Shown here: positions 17,120-31,000 of the stretch, piece after piece
Numbering within the stretch: position 1 is the first letter of the stretch
Layout: each line of letters opens with the position of its first letter
DNA from: Pantoea sp. AS-PWVM4
Lineage (GTDB): Bacteria; Pseudomonadota; Gammaproteobacteria; Enterobacterales; Enterobacteriaceae
NCBI RefSeq assembly: GCF_000468095.1
Contig: NZ_ASZC01000004.1
Coordinates: 1 to 64,000 of the forward strand
Length of the DNA stretch: 64,000 bases
Reading direction: 5' to 3'
Notes under the pieces: generated by a model
The model's input: only the letters and a program-made list of their open reading frames with translations
The model's database searches: none
What the model was told of the DNA's origin: nothing
Program-made: the position numbers and the translations under genes

Positions 17120-18325
17120 ATGAAGCCTGAAGCGAATGCGATCCTGAACACCGATTGCTGCATTGTTGGCGGCGGTCCGGCCGGGTTGATGCTGGGGTAT
17201 CTGCTGGTGCGTGCCGGTCTGCGGGTGGTGGTGATTGAAAAACATGCCGATTTTCTGCGTGATTTTCGTGGTGATACCATTCATCCTTCGACCCTGGAGA
17301 TCATGCATCAGCTTGGTCTGGTGGAGGAACTGCTGCAACTGCCGCATCAGCGTGCCGAAAAGTTACAGGCGGAAATCGCCGGTCAGGAAGTGACGATGGC
17401 CGATTTCTCCCGCCTTCCCGTCCAGTACCGTTTTATCGCCTTTATGCCGCAATGGGATTTCCTCAACTTTCTCGCACAGCAAAGCGCGCGCTTTGCCGGA
17501 TTTACCTTGCTGCAATCCACCACGTTTGATCGCTTCATCGACAATCAGGGGCGCGTGGGTGGCATTCACGCCATCACCGAACAGGGGCCGGTGGAGATCC
17601 GATCGCAGCTGGTGGTCGGCGCTGATGGACGAAACTCCGCCGTCCGTGCCGCTGCCGGGTTAACCAGCCAGGCGTTTGGTGCGTCGCGCGATGTGGTTTG
17701 GTTCCGGCTGGATAAGCAGCAGGGCGATCCCACCTGGGGCATGGGGCATAAAGGGCCACGGCAAAACTTTATCGTTATAGACCGGGGTGAGTATTGGCAA
17801 TGTGGCTACACCATCCCCAAAGGAGAGTTTGCTGCGCTGCAAACGGCGGGTCTGGAGCCATTCAAGGCGGCGATTGCGCAAGTCGCGCCCTTTGATGTGG
17901 CACGACTGTCTCAGATTGACGACTGGCAGCAATTTAAGTTGCTGTCGATCCGTATTGACCGCCTCGATAGTTGGATGAAACCCGGCGTACTCTGCATCGG
18001 TGATGCGGCGCACGCCATGTCGCCGATTGGCGGTGTTGGCGTGAATCTGGCGATACAGGATGCGGTCGCCGCCGCCAATTATCTGACGCAGCCGTTGCGC
18101 AGGGGAGATGTCACCCTGCGTGACCTGGCGAGAGTCCAGAAGCGGCGTCAGTTCCCGACGGTGGCCACCCAGTTCCTGCAAATTAAAATGAGCAGCAATA
18201 AACGCAACCCCGGTAAGAAAAGCCCGATGCCGACCCTTATCCGTCGTTTCCCGTTCCTGCGTTTTGTGTTTGGTCGCCTGATCGGGCTGGGATTCCGTAT
18301 GGAGAAGCCGCGTTTTTCCGGTTAA
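17120..18325 (+). CDS. FAD-dependent monooxygenase (UbiH/PHBH family), iron-regulated
   Basis: Flavoprotein hydroxylase of 401 residues with all three family signatures. These are the FAD-binding GGGPAG near 17-22, a VGADGRNS segment (DG motif) in the middle, and GDAAHAMSPIGGVGVNLA for ribityl/phosphate binding. The frame extends upstream, but the ATG at 17120 has AAGGAG 5 nt before it and sits just after a perfect Fur box. It follows the siderophore receptor by 184 bp and has its own control site. The substrate is unknown. An aromatic or siderophore-linked hydroxylation or release step is possible, but that is inference. Confidence 0.88.
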   Translation: MKPEANAILNTDCCIVGGGPAGLMLGYLLVRAGLRVVVIEKHADFLRDFRGDTIHPSTLEIMHQLGLVEELLQLPHQRAEKLQAEIAGQEVTMADFSRLPVQYRFIAFMPQWDFLNFLAQQSARFAGFTLLQSTTFDRFIDNQGRVGGIHAITEQGPVEIRSQLVVGADGRNSAVRAAAGLTSQAFGASRDVVWFRLDKQQGDPTWGMGHKGPRQNFIVIDRGEYWQCGYTIPKGEFAALQTAGLEPFKAAIAQVAPFDVARLSQIDDWQQFKLLSIRIDRLDSWMKPGVLCIGDAAHAMSPIGGVGVNLAIQDAVAAANYLTQPLRRGDVTLRDLARVQKRRQFPTVATQFLQIKMSSNKRNPGKKSPMPTLIRRFPFLRFVFGRLIGLGFRMEKPRFSG

Positions 18326-18464
18326 TCACCGCTCAGAATAAAGATCAGCATTCTTTGCCCGAATTATTTGTGCATTTATTGATCTGCGCGAAGATTTTGC
18401 ATGCGCCACGCTGACAGGATGAAGGCATGAGTTACTTTAGTTTCTAAAGGGTGAGGAGAGGCGG

Positions 18465-18665
18465 ATGCAAACTTACGATATGGTTTTTGAAGAAGCGTGC
18501 CGGTTAGTCGGTCAATGTTATCTGGAACTGGCACAGCGTGGCGTGGCAACAGAAAAAGATGTGTTGGCAACGGAGTTACAAAATCTGCAACTCCGTTACC
18601 GCGAATTAACCGGTTCCCCCAACCGGGCGGTGGAGATGGCAATCACCCAACTCAAGCCCTGTTAA
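18465..18665 (+). CDS. Small conserved-looking protein, unknown function
   Basis: A 66-residue frame with AGGAG 6 nt before the ATG and a terminator directly after it. The sequence looks like a soluble helical protein (ACRLVGQCYLELAQRG, then ELQNLQLRYRELTG). It has two internal cysteines and one at the C-terminus, and no membrane segment. I do not recognise the family. It stands alone between the monooxygenase and nifJ. Confidence 0.65.
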   Translation: MQTYDMVFEEACRLVGQCYLELAQRGVATEKDVLATELQNLQLRYRELTGSPNRAVEMAITQLKPC

Positions 18666-18675
18666 TCATCATCAA

Positions 18676-18699
18676 GCCCGGCCATCTGTGCCGGGCTTT
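18676..18699. terminator. Terminator between the 66-residue gene and nifJ
   Basis: GCCCGGC and GCCGGGC pair around CATCTGT, followed by TTTG on the plus strand. It is shared by two convergent genes. Confidence 0.65.
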
Positions 18700-18704
18700 G
18701 TTTA

Positions 18705-22232
<3,528 letters not shown>

Positions 22233-22581
22233 AAATCGTCCTTTGCTTCGCTGAGAATGCCCGTAAACATTACGTCATGCTTTATCGCGCGATACGGATT
22301 GCCATAAAGTTTCCGGGGTTAATTATCTCAGTCTAGCAAAGCGGGCAGGCATCACTTTCTCATCCGTGTGATGTCAGTAGCTCGCCGCACCACTGACTAA
22401 GGTTGCTGCTTTTTACATCATGACGGGTGCGGATAAGAGGTGAAAAAAGGCTAATCAGGATAATTCTGGTTGCAAAGTGTGAAAGAAAATTTTGTAAAAA
22501 GCTGTGTCGCCTCTCGACCCCTTGCTGCGCCTGACATATGCTGGTTCGAATTTTTCCCCCGAACCGCCCGGAGCCTGATCG
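22233..22581. other. Divergent intergenic region nifJ/ydbJ
   Basis: 349 bp holding the two divergent promoters. A decayed REP half (TTTATCGCGCGATACGG, 22281-22297) lies near the nifJ start. I could not identify a convincing FNR, Fur or SoxS site by eye. Confidence 0.5.
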
Positions 22582-22854
22582 ATGAAAGCCGCTTCCTTCC
22601 TGCTGGCCGGTGTTGCGCTGTTACTTTCCGCTTGCAGCAGCAATAGTGATAATGAACCGCCACAACAGGCGACCGCTGCGCATATTCAACCGCAGGTGGT
22701 GATGTCGTCATTGGCTGAAACTAACTGTGCCAATGCCGGGGGAACACTGGCGTTTTCACGCCAGTTAGATGGTTCGCGCATCGGCATGTGCCAGATGGCG
22801 AATGGCCGTCGCTGCGATGAGCAGGCGCTGATCGGTGGAAGCTGCGCCCGCTAA
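22582..22854 (+). CDS. ydbJ: DUF333 lipoprotein YdbJ
   Basis: A 90-residue predicted lipoprotein. The signal peptide ends in the lipobox LLSAC with Cys19 as the acylation site. The mature part holds the DUF333 core (NCANAGGTLAF and GSRIGMCQMANGRRCDEQAL) with four cysteines that could form disulphides. GGAG lies before the ATG. Gene order nifJ-ydbJ-ldhA follows E. coli except that hslJ is absent. Function unknown. Confidence 0.88.
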   Translation: MKAASFLLAGVALLLSACSSNSDNEPPQQATAAHIQPQVVMSSLAETNCANAGGTLAFSRQLDGSRIGMCQMANGRRCDEQALIGGSCAR

Positions 22855-22869
22855 CGCAGGCGCCGGGTG

Positions 22870-23862
22870 TCAGGCTTTCACCTGGTTAGGGCAAGTTTCA
22901 CCGCGTTCCAGCTGCCCCAGATTGTTTAACGTGGTTTCGGAGATGGCGGTCAATGCTTCCGCCGTCAGAAACGCCTGATGGCCGGTAAACAGCACGTTAT
23001 GGCAGGCAGAGAGACGACGGAACACGTCATCCTGAATCACATCATTCGATTTATCTTCAAAGAACAGATCGCGTTCGTTTTCATACACGTCCATCCCCAG
23101 TGAACCGATTTTCTGCTGCTTCAGCGCATCGATTGCCGCCTGTGAATCAATCAAGCCGCCACGGCTGGTGTTGATAATCATCACGCCATCTTTCATCTGG
23201 CTGAAGGCCGCGGCATTCAGCAGATGGTGGTTTTCTGGCGTCAGCGGGCAGTGCAGGGTGATGACATCCGATTGTGACAGCAGGGTTTTGAGATCAACAT
23301 ATTCGGCTCCCAATTCCAGTGCCTGGGCGCTGGGATAGGGATCAAACGCCAGCAGGCGCATACCAAACCCTTTCAGAATACGCATCGCCGCCACACCAAT
23401 CTTGCCGGTGCCGACGATCCCGGCAGTTTTACCGTACATATTGAAGCCGGTTAAGCCATCCAGCGAGAAGTTCGCATCACGCGTACGTTGATAAGCGCGA
23501 TGGATACGCCGGTTGAGCGTCATCATCAGGCCAACTGCATGTTCCGCAACGGCTTCTGGCGAATAGGCGGGAACACGCACCACCTGCAAACCGAGAGCGG
23601 CGGCAGCCTCCAGATCGACGTTATTAAAACCGGCACAGCGTAGCGCGATATATTTCACGCCCAGCGCGGCCAACTCCTCCAGCACCACTTTGCCGCCATC
23701 ATCATTCACGAAGATGCACACCGCATCACAGCCTACGGCGTTCTTGGCTGTGGTTTCCGTCAGCAGAAAGTCGAAGAACACCAGCTCGAATCCATAGCTG
23801 GCGTTAACATGTTCAAGATACTTCTGGTCATACTGTTTGGTACTGTAAACCGCAACTTTCAT
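22870..23862 (-). CDS. ldhA: D-lactate dehydrogenase, fermentative
   Basis: NADH-dependent reduction of pyruvate to D-lactate. It has 330 residues from the ATG at 23862, which follows CAGGAGCGAAACA; the frame continues upstream without a good start. The Rossmann motif GTGKIG is in the middle. The catalytic Arg (NTSRGG), Glu (MDVYENE) and His (FTGHQAFLT) segments of the D-2-hydroxyacid dehydrogenase family are visible. Together with nifJ it concerns pyruvate use under low oxygen. Confidence 0.97.
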   Translation of the reverse strand: MKVAVYSTKQYDQKYLEHVNASYGFELVFFDFLLTETTAKNAVGCDAVCIFVNDDGGKVVLEELAALGVKYIALRCAGFNNVDLEAAAALGLQVVRVPAYSPEAVAEHAVGLMMTLNRRIHRAYQRTRDANFSLDGLTGFNMYGKTAGIVGTGKIGVAAMRILKGFGMRLLAFDPYPSAQALELGAEYVDLKTLLSQSDVITLHCPLTPENHHLLNAAAFSQMKDGVMIINTSRGGLIDSQAAIDALKQQKIGSLGMDVYENERDLFFEDKSNDVIQDDVFRRLSACHNVLFTGHQAFLTAEALTAISETTLNNLGQLERGETCPNQVKA

Positions 23863-24026
23863 TGTTTCGCTCCTGAAAAATGGCATGTTGGCAGAGGACA
23901 GGATAACGTTTTCTGGTCGAAACAGCGCGCAATGATCGCATGCCACCGGGTAAAACCTTCATTTACCCGGCATAACATGCCATCATCTTCGTCAGGATTT
24001 TGTAAGGAACAGGAACGTTAGCTGCC

Positions 24027-26648
24027 ATGACGCGGGGCCTTCGCCGAACACTTGCTGCGCTACTGGCGCTGATACTGCTGCTACTGGGACTGCTGCTGAC
24101 GGTGACGCAATGGTTACCCCGGCTGGCAGGCATCTGGCTGCCGGAAGATACCCGCGTGGAGCTGAACGGCGCGCCAGGCTGGCAGCAGGGTGGCCTCTAT
24201 TTCCCGGCAGTGCGTTACCTGGCGGGCGATTGTGAGCTGGCGAAAGTCAGCAATGTCAGCCTCGGTTGGCATCAGCATCGCTGGCAACTGCACGCCCGGC
24301 AGGTACAACTCGACAGCAACTGCCTGCAATCGCTGCCGCAAAACACCACCCCGAACGATGCGCCACGTACGCTGGCGCAGTGGCAGGCATTGCTGCCCGG
24401 CGCGGATATCCACCTCGACCAACTGGTGTTACTGCCGTGGCAGCAATATGCCGGGCAGTTTGATCTCACTCTGGATAAATCCGCACAGCAACTGCGTTAT
24501 CAGGGCGAGAATCTTACCGTTGACGCCCGTCTGCAAGGACAACAACTGCAACTCTCGCGGTTGACGCTAACGCAACCGTTGCTCCCCAAACCGCTGGATC
24601 TACAGGGTACGCTGACGCTGCCCACCTTTGCCGACGGCCTTCCGGTCGCGGGTGAGTTAACGGGGGATGCAAGTCTGAGCCAATGGCCGCAGCCACTGCG
24701 GCTGGCGCTGAACTGGCAGCAGCAGCAAGGGACGTTAACCGTGAGTCAGCAGGGCGACGATCAGCCGTTGCTGCAACTACCGTGGCAGGTCGATCAACAA
24801 CACATTCGTATTACCCAAGGACACTGGCGCTGGCCACAGCCCGATCAGCCGTTGTCGGGCGGTCTGGCATTGACCTTAACCGACTGGCAGCAGGGACTGG
24901 ATCTCACCCAGGTTCAGGGACGATTTAACCTGCTGACACAAGGCAAAGGGGGCAAGGGCAACCTGGTGTTGAGTGTCGGGCCAGGGACGCTCAGCCTGAA
25001 TAACAGCGCCTTGCCGTTCCAGCTTACTGGCGAAAGCAAATTCGCCCGGTTGCAATTATATGGCGCCATCCCCGGCGAGTTGCAGGGGATGCTGACCGAC
25101 CCGCAACTGGTGTTGAAACCGGGTGCCTTGTTGCGCCTGCGTGGTCGGTTGTTGTCAACGCTGGAGGTGGATGAGGCGCGCTGGCCGCTGGCGGGCGTGA
25201 CCCTGAGCAGCAAGGGGATTAACGGACGTTTGCAGGCGATTCTGCAAGCCCATGACCCCAGCTTTGGCCGTTTGCGGCTGCACCTCGACGGGCGCGCCAC
25301 GCAATTCTGGCCGGACAGTGGACGCTGGAACTGGCGCTACTGGGGCGATGGCATGATGCAGCCGCTCAACGCCAAATGGGATGTCAAAGGGACCGGCAGT
25401 TGGCAGGATACCCTGATTAGCCTGGATACGCTGGACACCGGATTTGACCAACTGGCATATGGTATGGCGCAGGTGAGCAAACCGCGTTTGACCCTGACCG
25501 CACCGGTACGCTGGCAGCGCGATGCGCAGCAACCCAGCTTTGCTGGTGGCTTTGTGTTGAAATCCGGCCAGACGCATTTCAGCTATGGCGGCTGGTTGCC
25601 GCCGTCAGAGCTTGAGTTTGCGGCCAAAGGCAGCGACCCCAGTCAGTTTATCTGGCATGGCCAGCTTAAGGCGGGTGAGATCGGTCCGTTGCGGGTGAAT
25701 GGTCGCTGGGATGGTGAGCGTCTGCGCGGCCAGGCCTGGTGGCCAGCACAATCGCTGGCGGTATTTCAGCCGTTGCTCAGTAGCGATTTGAAGATGCGCA
25801 TTCAGTCTGGTCAACTTCAGGCACAAGTGGCTTTCTCCGCCGCTACCGATCAAGGTTTCGAGGCGGGTGGTCACTGGACAGTGAAAAATGGCGGCGTCTG
25901 GATGCCGGATAGCGAAATCAACGGCATCGATTTCTCGCTGCCGTTTCGACTGAAGGCCGACCAGTGGCAGTTGGGACGACGTGGGCCGGTTTCTCTGCGC
26001 ATTGCCGAGATAAAAAACCAGTTTGCCTTGCAGAACATCACCGCCGATTTACAGGGGCATTATCCGTGGCAGGAACGTCAGCCGTTGCGGCTATCTAACG
26101 TCAATCTTGACCTGCTGGGCGGCCATGTCAGCCTGCCAGAACTGCGCCTGCCGCAGCACGAAGCGGCGCTGATTTCTCTGCGTGACATTGATCTCAGCCG
26201 CCTGATCACCGCCATCAAACCAAAGCAATTTGCTATGTCCGGCAAGGTGAATGGCGAGCTGCCGCTGTGGGTCAACAATCCGCGCTGGCTGATTGAAAAA
26301 GGCTGGATTGCCAATGGGGGACCACTGACGTTTCGCATGGATAAAGATATGGCCGATGCCATCACCACAAACAACATTGCCGCAGGCGCGGCGATGGACT
26401 GGCTGCGCTATATGGAGATCTCCCGCTCATGGGCCACGCTGGATCTGGATAACTTTGGCAATCTGACTCTGCAATCTGAGGTAAAGGGCACCAGCCAGTT
26501 CAGCAACCGGCGGCAGTCGGTCAATCTTAACTACCGTCATCAGGAAAACCTGTTCCAGCTGTGGCGCAGCCTGCGCTTTGGCGATAATTTGCAATCCTGG
26601 GTGGAGCAAAACGCCACCCTGCCATCCAAGAAGGATCCCCAACCATGA
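24027..26648 (+). CDS. ydbH: YdbH, AsmA-like envelope lipid transport protein
   Basis: A very long (873 residues) inner-membrane-anchored periplasmic protein. One N-terminal transmembrane segment (about 7-28, very leucine-rich) is followed by a repetitive beta-rich body of short amphipathic strands, the AsmA/TamB-like fold. In E. coli, YdbH shares with TamB and YhdP the task of moving phospholipid to the outer membrane. It starts a three-gene unit: its stop overlaps ynbE as ATGA (26645-26648). Confidence 0.93.
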   Translation: MTRGLRRTLAALLALILLLLGLLLTVTQWLPRLAGIWLPEDTRVELNGAPGWQQGGLYFPAVRYLAGDCELAKVSNVSLGWHQHRWQLHARQVQLDSNCLQSLPQNTTPNDAPRTLAQWQALLPGADIHLDQLVLLPWQQYAGQFDLTLDKSAQQLRYQGENLTVDARLQGQQLQLSRLTLTQPLLPKPLDLQGTLTLPTFADGLPVAGELTGDASLSQWPQPLRLALNWQQQQGTLTVSQQGDDQPLLQLPWQVDQQHIRITQGHWRWPQPDQPLSGGLALTLTDWQQGLDLTQVQGRFNLLTQGKGGKGNLVLSVGPGTLSLNNSALPFQLTGESKFARLQLYGAIPGELQGMLTDPQLVLKPGALLRLRGRLLSTLEVDEARWPLAGVTLSSKGINGRLQAILQAHDPSFGRLRLHLDGRATQFWPDSGRWNWRYWGDGMMQPLNAKWDVKGTGSWQDTLISLDTLDTGFDQLAYGMAQVSKPRLTLTAPVRWQRDAQQPSFAGGFVLKSGQTHFSYGGWLPPSELEFAAKGSDPSQFIWHGQLKAGEIGPLRVNGRWDGERLRGQAWWPAQSLAVFQPLLSSDLKMRIQSGQLQAQVAFSAATDQGFEAGGHWTVKNGGVWMPDSEINGIDFSLPFRLKADQWQLGRRGPVSLRIAEIKNQFALQNITADLQGHYPWQERQPLRLSNVNLDLLGGHVSLPELRLPQHEAALISLRDIDLSRLITAIKPKQFAMSGKVNGELPLWVNNPRWLIEKGWIANGGPLTFRMDKDMADAITTNNIAAGAAMDWLRYMEISRSWATLDLDNFGNLTLQSEVKGTSQFSNRRQSVNLNYRHQENLFQLWRSLRFGDNLQSWVEQNATLPSKKDPQP

Positions 26649-26833
26649 GCCTGAGGGCATTACTGGTGCTGGCAGCCGGGCTGCCGCTGATCGGCTGTGT
26701 GCCGCGCATTGAAGTTGCTGCGCCGAAAGAGCCAATCACCATCAATATGAATGTGAAAATCGAGCATGAAATCCACATCAAGGTCGATAAAGATGTGGAA
26801 GCGCTGCTGAAAAATCAGAGCGGTTTATTTTGA
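26645..26833 (+). CDS. ynbE: Outer-membrane lipoprotein YnbE, partner of YdbH
   Basis: A 62-residue lipoprotein. The short signal ends in the lipobox LIGC (Cys18). The mature part is PRIEVAAPKEPITINMNVKI and then HEIHIKVDKDVEALL, which is typical of YnbE. In E. coli it binds the C-terminal end of YdbH to form the bridge across the periplasm. It overlaps ydbH at its start and is followed at once by ydbL. Confidence 0.93.
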   Translation: MSLRALLVLAAGLPLIGCVPRIEVAAPKEPITINMNVKIEHEIHIKVDKDVEALLKNQSGLF

Positions 26834-26844
26834 GGAGGGCAGCG

Positions 26845-27165
26845 ATGAAACAAAAAGGAATCGCGTGGTTGCTGGCGATGCTGTTGGTACCTTCCGCCTG
26901 GGCACTGACGCTTGATCAGGCACGTCAGCAGGGGCGCGTAGGCGAAACCCTGAGCGGTTATATTGCGGCGCGTCAGCAGGACAGCGAAACCCTGGCGCTG
27001 GTGAAACGTATCAATGAGGGACGCAGCCAGCAATATCAACGCGTGGCGCAGCAGAACAATCTCACCAGCGGTGAGGTGGCACGCATTGCCGGGGAAAAAC
27101 TGGTGGATCGTGCCGGTGCTGGCGAATATGTGCAGGGCATCAATGGACAATGGTTGCGCAAATAG
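26845..27165 (+). CDS. ydbL: DUF1318 periplasmic protein YdbL
   Basis: A 106-residue exported protein with a signal peptide (about 1-20, ending AWA). The DUF1318 core follows (LDQARQQGRVGETLSGYIAA and ITERxN-like VKRINEGRSQQYQ). I use the ATG at 26845 because GAGGAGG lies just before it; an in-frame TTG 15 bases upstream overlaps ynbE. It is known from E. coli to help YdbH and YnbE assemble correctly. Last gene of the ydbH-ynbE-ydbL unit. Confidence 0.93.
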   Translation: MKQKGIAWLLAMLLVPSAWALTLDQARQQGRVGETLSGYIAARQQDSETLALVKRINEGRSQQYQRVAQQNNLTSGEVARIAGEKLVDRAGAGEYVQGINGQWLRK

Positions 27166-27170
27166 CCAAA

Positions 27171-27193
27171 AAAAACCGGGCACTCAGGCCCGG
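27171..27193. terminator. Bidirectional terminator between ydbL and azoR
   Basis: CCGGGC-ACTCAG-GCCCGG is flanked by an A run on the left and CAAAAA on the right. The left A run gives a good T tail for azoR on the minus strand. Confidence 0.8.
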
Positions 27194-27220
27194 CAAAAAG
27201 ATAGCATTCTTTTTTAAAGC

Positions 27221-27856
<636 letters not shown>

Positions 27857-28065
27857 TCAATGCGTTACACTCTACGGAGATCCCCCTGCGGTGAAAAGCG
27901 CAATATTTCGAGAGCTATGTTCGAATTTATTGAATAAGGCCGCACGCGCGGTCAGGGCGGCAGGGGCAAATTATGCTATGATGCCGTCCATTATTTGATG
28001 GAATCCGCCGTGATTTTCGGCCGGCAGCGCACCGGTTGCCCTGCCACAACAGGTAACTCATTACT

Positions 28066-31000
28066 ATGTCATCATCCGTTACTTCTCCTTTAGCGCCGCT
28101 CTGGACGCGACTTGATAACCTGATGTTACGCGATCGCCAACGGTTACAACGGCGACTCCAGGGCGCGACAAAAGTAAAAAATCCTGAAGCACAACAGGGG
28201 ATTGCGACCGAACTGGCCGCCGAGTTCACCCTCGCGGAGCAGCGCGTGGCGCAACGTATGGCGGCTACGCCGCGCATTACCTTTCCGGAAAATCTGCCGG
28301 TCAGCCAGAAGCAGCAGGCGATCGCTGAAGCGATTCGCGACCATCAGGTGGTGATTGTTGCCGGTGAAACGGGTTCGGGGAAAACCACGCAGTTACCGAA
28401 GATTTGTCTGGCGCTGGGCCGTGGGGTTAAAGGGTTGATTGGTCATACCCAACCCCGCCGTCTGGCGGCGCGCACCGTAGCGAACCGCATCGCGGATGAA
28501 CTGGAGACGTCACTCGGTGGTTGCATCGGCTACAAGGTGCGTTTTAATGATCAGGTCAGCGACACCACCCAGGTGAAGCTGATGACCGACGGTATTTTGC
28601 TGGCAGAAATCCAGCAGGATCGCCTGTTGTTGCAATATGACACCATCATCATCGATGAAGCGCATGAACGTAGCCTGAACATCGATTTTCTGCTCGGTTA
28701 TCTACGCGAATTGCTGCCACGCCGTCCCGATTTGAAGGTGATCATCACCTCGGCGACCATCGATCCCCAGCGCTTTTCACGCCATTTTCACAATGCGCCG
28801 GTGATTGAAGTTTCCGGGCGCACCTTCCCGGTGGAGGTGCGTTATCGTCCTGTGGTTGAAGAAGCCGAGGATACCGATCGTGACCAGCTTCAGGCTATTT
28901 TCGATGCGGTGGATGAACTGGGACAGGAAAGTCGGGGTGATATCCTGATCTTTATGAGTGGTGAACGCGAAATTCGCGATACCGCCGATGCGCTGATGAA
29001 GCGCGACTTGCCGCATACCGAGATTCTGCCGCTGTACGCGCGATTGTCGAATGCCGAACAGAACCGGGTGTTCCAGTCGCACAGTGGACGCCGCATCGTG
29101 CTGGCGACCAACGTGGCGGAAACCTCACTGACCGTGCCGGGTATTAAGTACGTTATCGACCCCGGCACGGCACGTATCAGCCGCTACAGCTACCGCACCA
29201 AAGTGCAGCGCCTACCGATTGAGCCGGTTTCCCAGGCATCGGCTAATCAGCGTAAAGGCCGCTGTGGTCGCGTCTCGGAAGGTATCTGTATCCGTCTCTA
29301 CTCAGAAGACGATTTCCTCAGCCGTCCTGAGTTTACCGACCCGGAGATTCTGCGTACCAACCTCGCGTCGGTTATTTTGCAGATGACTGCGCTCGGGCTG
29401 GGCGATATCGCTGCCTTCCCGTTTGTCGAAGCACCGGATAAGCGCAATATCCAGGACGGGGTGCGTCTGCTGGAGGAGCTGGGGGCGATCACCGTCAATG
29501 AGGATGGTCACTACAAACTGACGGCATCAGGACGGCAACTGGCGTTGCTGCCGGTCGATCCGCGTCTGGCGCGCATGGTGCTGGAAGCGCAGAAATTTGG
29601 CTGCGTACGTGAAGCGATGATCATCACCGCTGCGCTGTCGATTCAGGATCCGCGTGAGCGTCCGGTGGAGAAACAGCAGGCATCGGACGAAAAACATCGG
29701 CGATTTGCTGACAAAGAGTCAGATTTTCTCGCTTTCGTTAATTTGTGGAACTATCTCCAGGAACAACAAAAGGCGCTGTCGGGCAATCAGTTCCGTCGCC
29801 AGTGTAAAAGCGACTATCTCAACTATCTGCGTGTGCGTGAATGGCAGGATATTTATACCCAGTTGCGTCAGGTGGTGCGTGAACAAGGTATGCCGGTCAA
29901 CAGCGAACCTGCGCTTTATCGAGAAGTACACTGCGCGATGCTGACGGGCTTGCTATCACATATCGGGCAGAAAGACGCAGAAAAACAAGAGTTTACCGGA
30001 GCCCGCAACGCCCGCTTCTCCATCTTCCCCGGTTCCGGGCTGTTTAAGAAGCCGCCCAAGTGGACCGTGGTGGCGGAGCTGGTGGAAACCAGCCGTCTGT
30101 GGGGACGCATTGCGGCACGCATCGATCCTGAATGGATCGAACCACTGGCGCAGCATTTGCTGAAGCGCAGCTACAGCGAACCGCACTGGGAAAAAGCCCA
30201 GGGCGCGGTAATGGCCAGTGAAAAAGTGACGCTGTACGGTTTGCCGATTGTACAGGCGCGCAAGGTCAACTACGGCCAGATTGATCCGCAGCTAAGTCGT
30301 GAATTGTTTATCCGTCACGCGCTGGTGGAGGGGGACTGGCAGAACCGTCACGCCTTCTTCCGCAGCAACCAAAAACTGCGTAGCGAAGTGGAAGACCTGG
30401 AACATAAATCACGCCGCCGCGACATCCTGGTTGATGATGAAACCTTGTTTGCTTTCTACGACCGACGTATCGGCAGCGAGGTGGTTTCCGCGCGCCATTT
30501 TGACAGTTGGTGGAAAAAGGCCAGCAAAGAAAACGCGGATTTGCTCAGTTTTGATAAGCAGATGCTGATCAAAGATGGCGCGGAAAAGGTCAGCCAACTC
30601 GATTACCCGAATTTCTGGCATCAGGGCAACCTGAAGCTGAAACTCAGTTACCAGTTTGAACCGGGCGCAGATGCTGACGGGGTGACGGTGCATATTCCGC
30701 TGCCGCTACTCAATCAGGTGGAGGAAGGTGGCTTTGAGTGGCAGATCCCGGGCGTACGCCGCGAGCTGGTGATTGCGTTGATTAAGTCATTACCGAAACC
30801 GGTTCGACGTAATCTGGTGCCCGCCCCGAACTATGCTGAGGCCTTCCTGGGACGCGTTACGGCGCTGGAGCTGCCGTTGCTGGATGCGCTGGAGCGTGAG
30901 TTCCGCCGCATGACCGGTGTCACCATTGACCGCGAAGCCTGGCAGTGGGATCAGGTGCCCGATCACCTGAAAATGACATTCCGCGTGGTTGACGAACACA

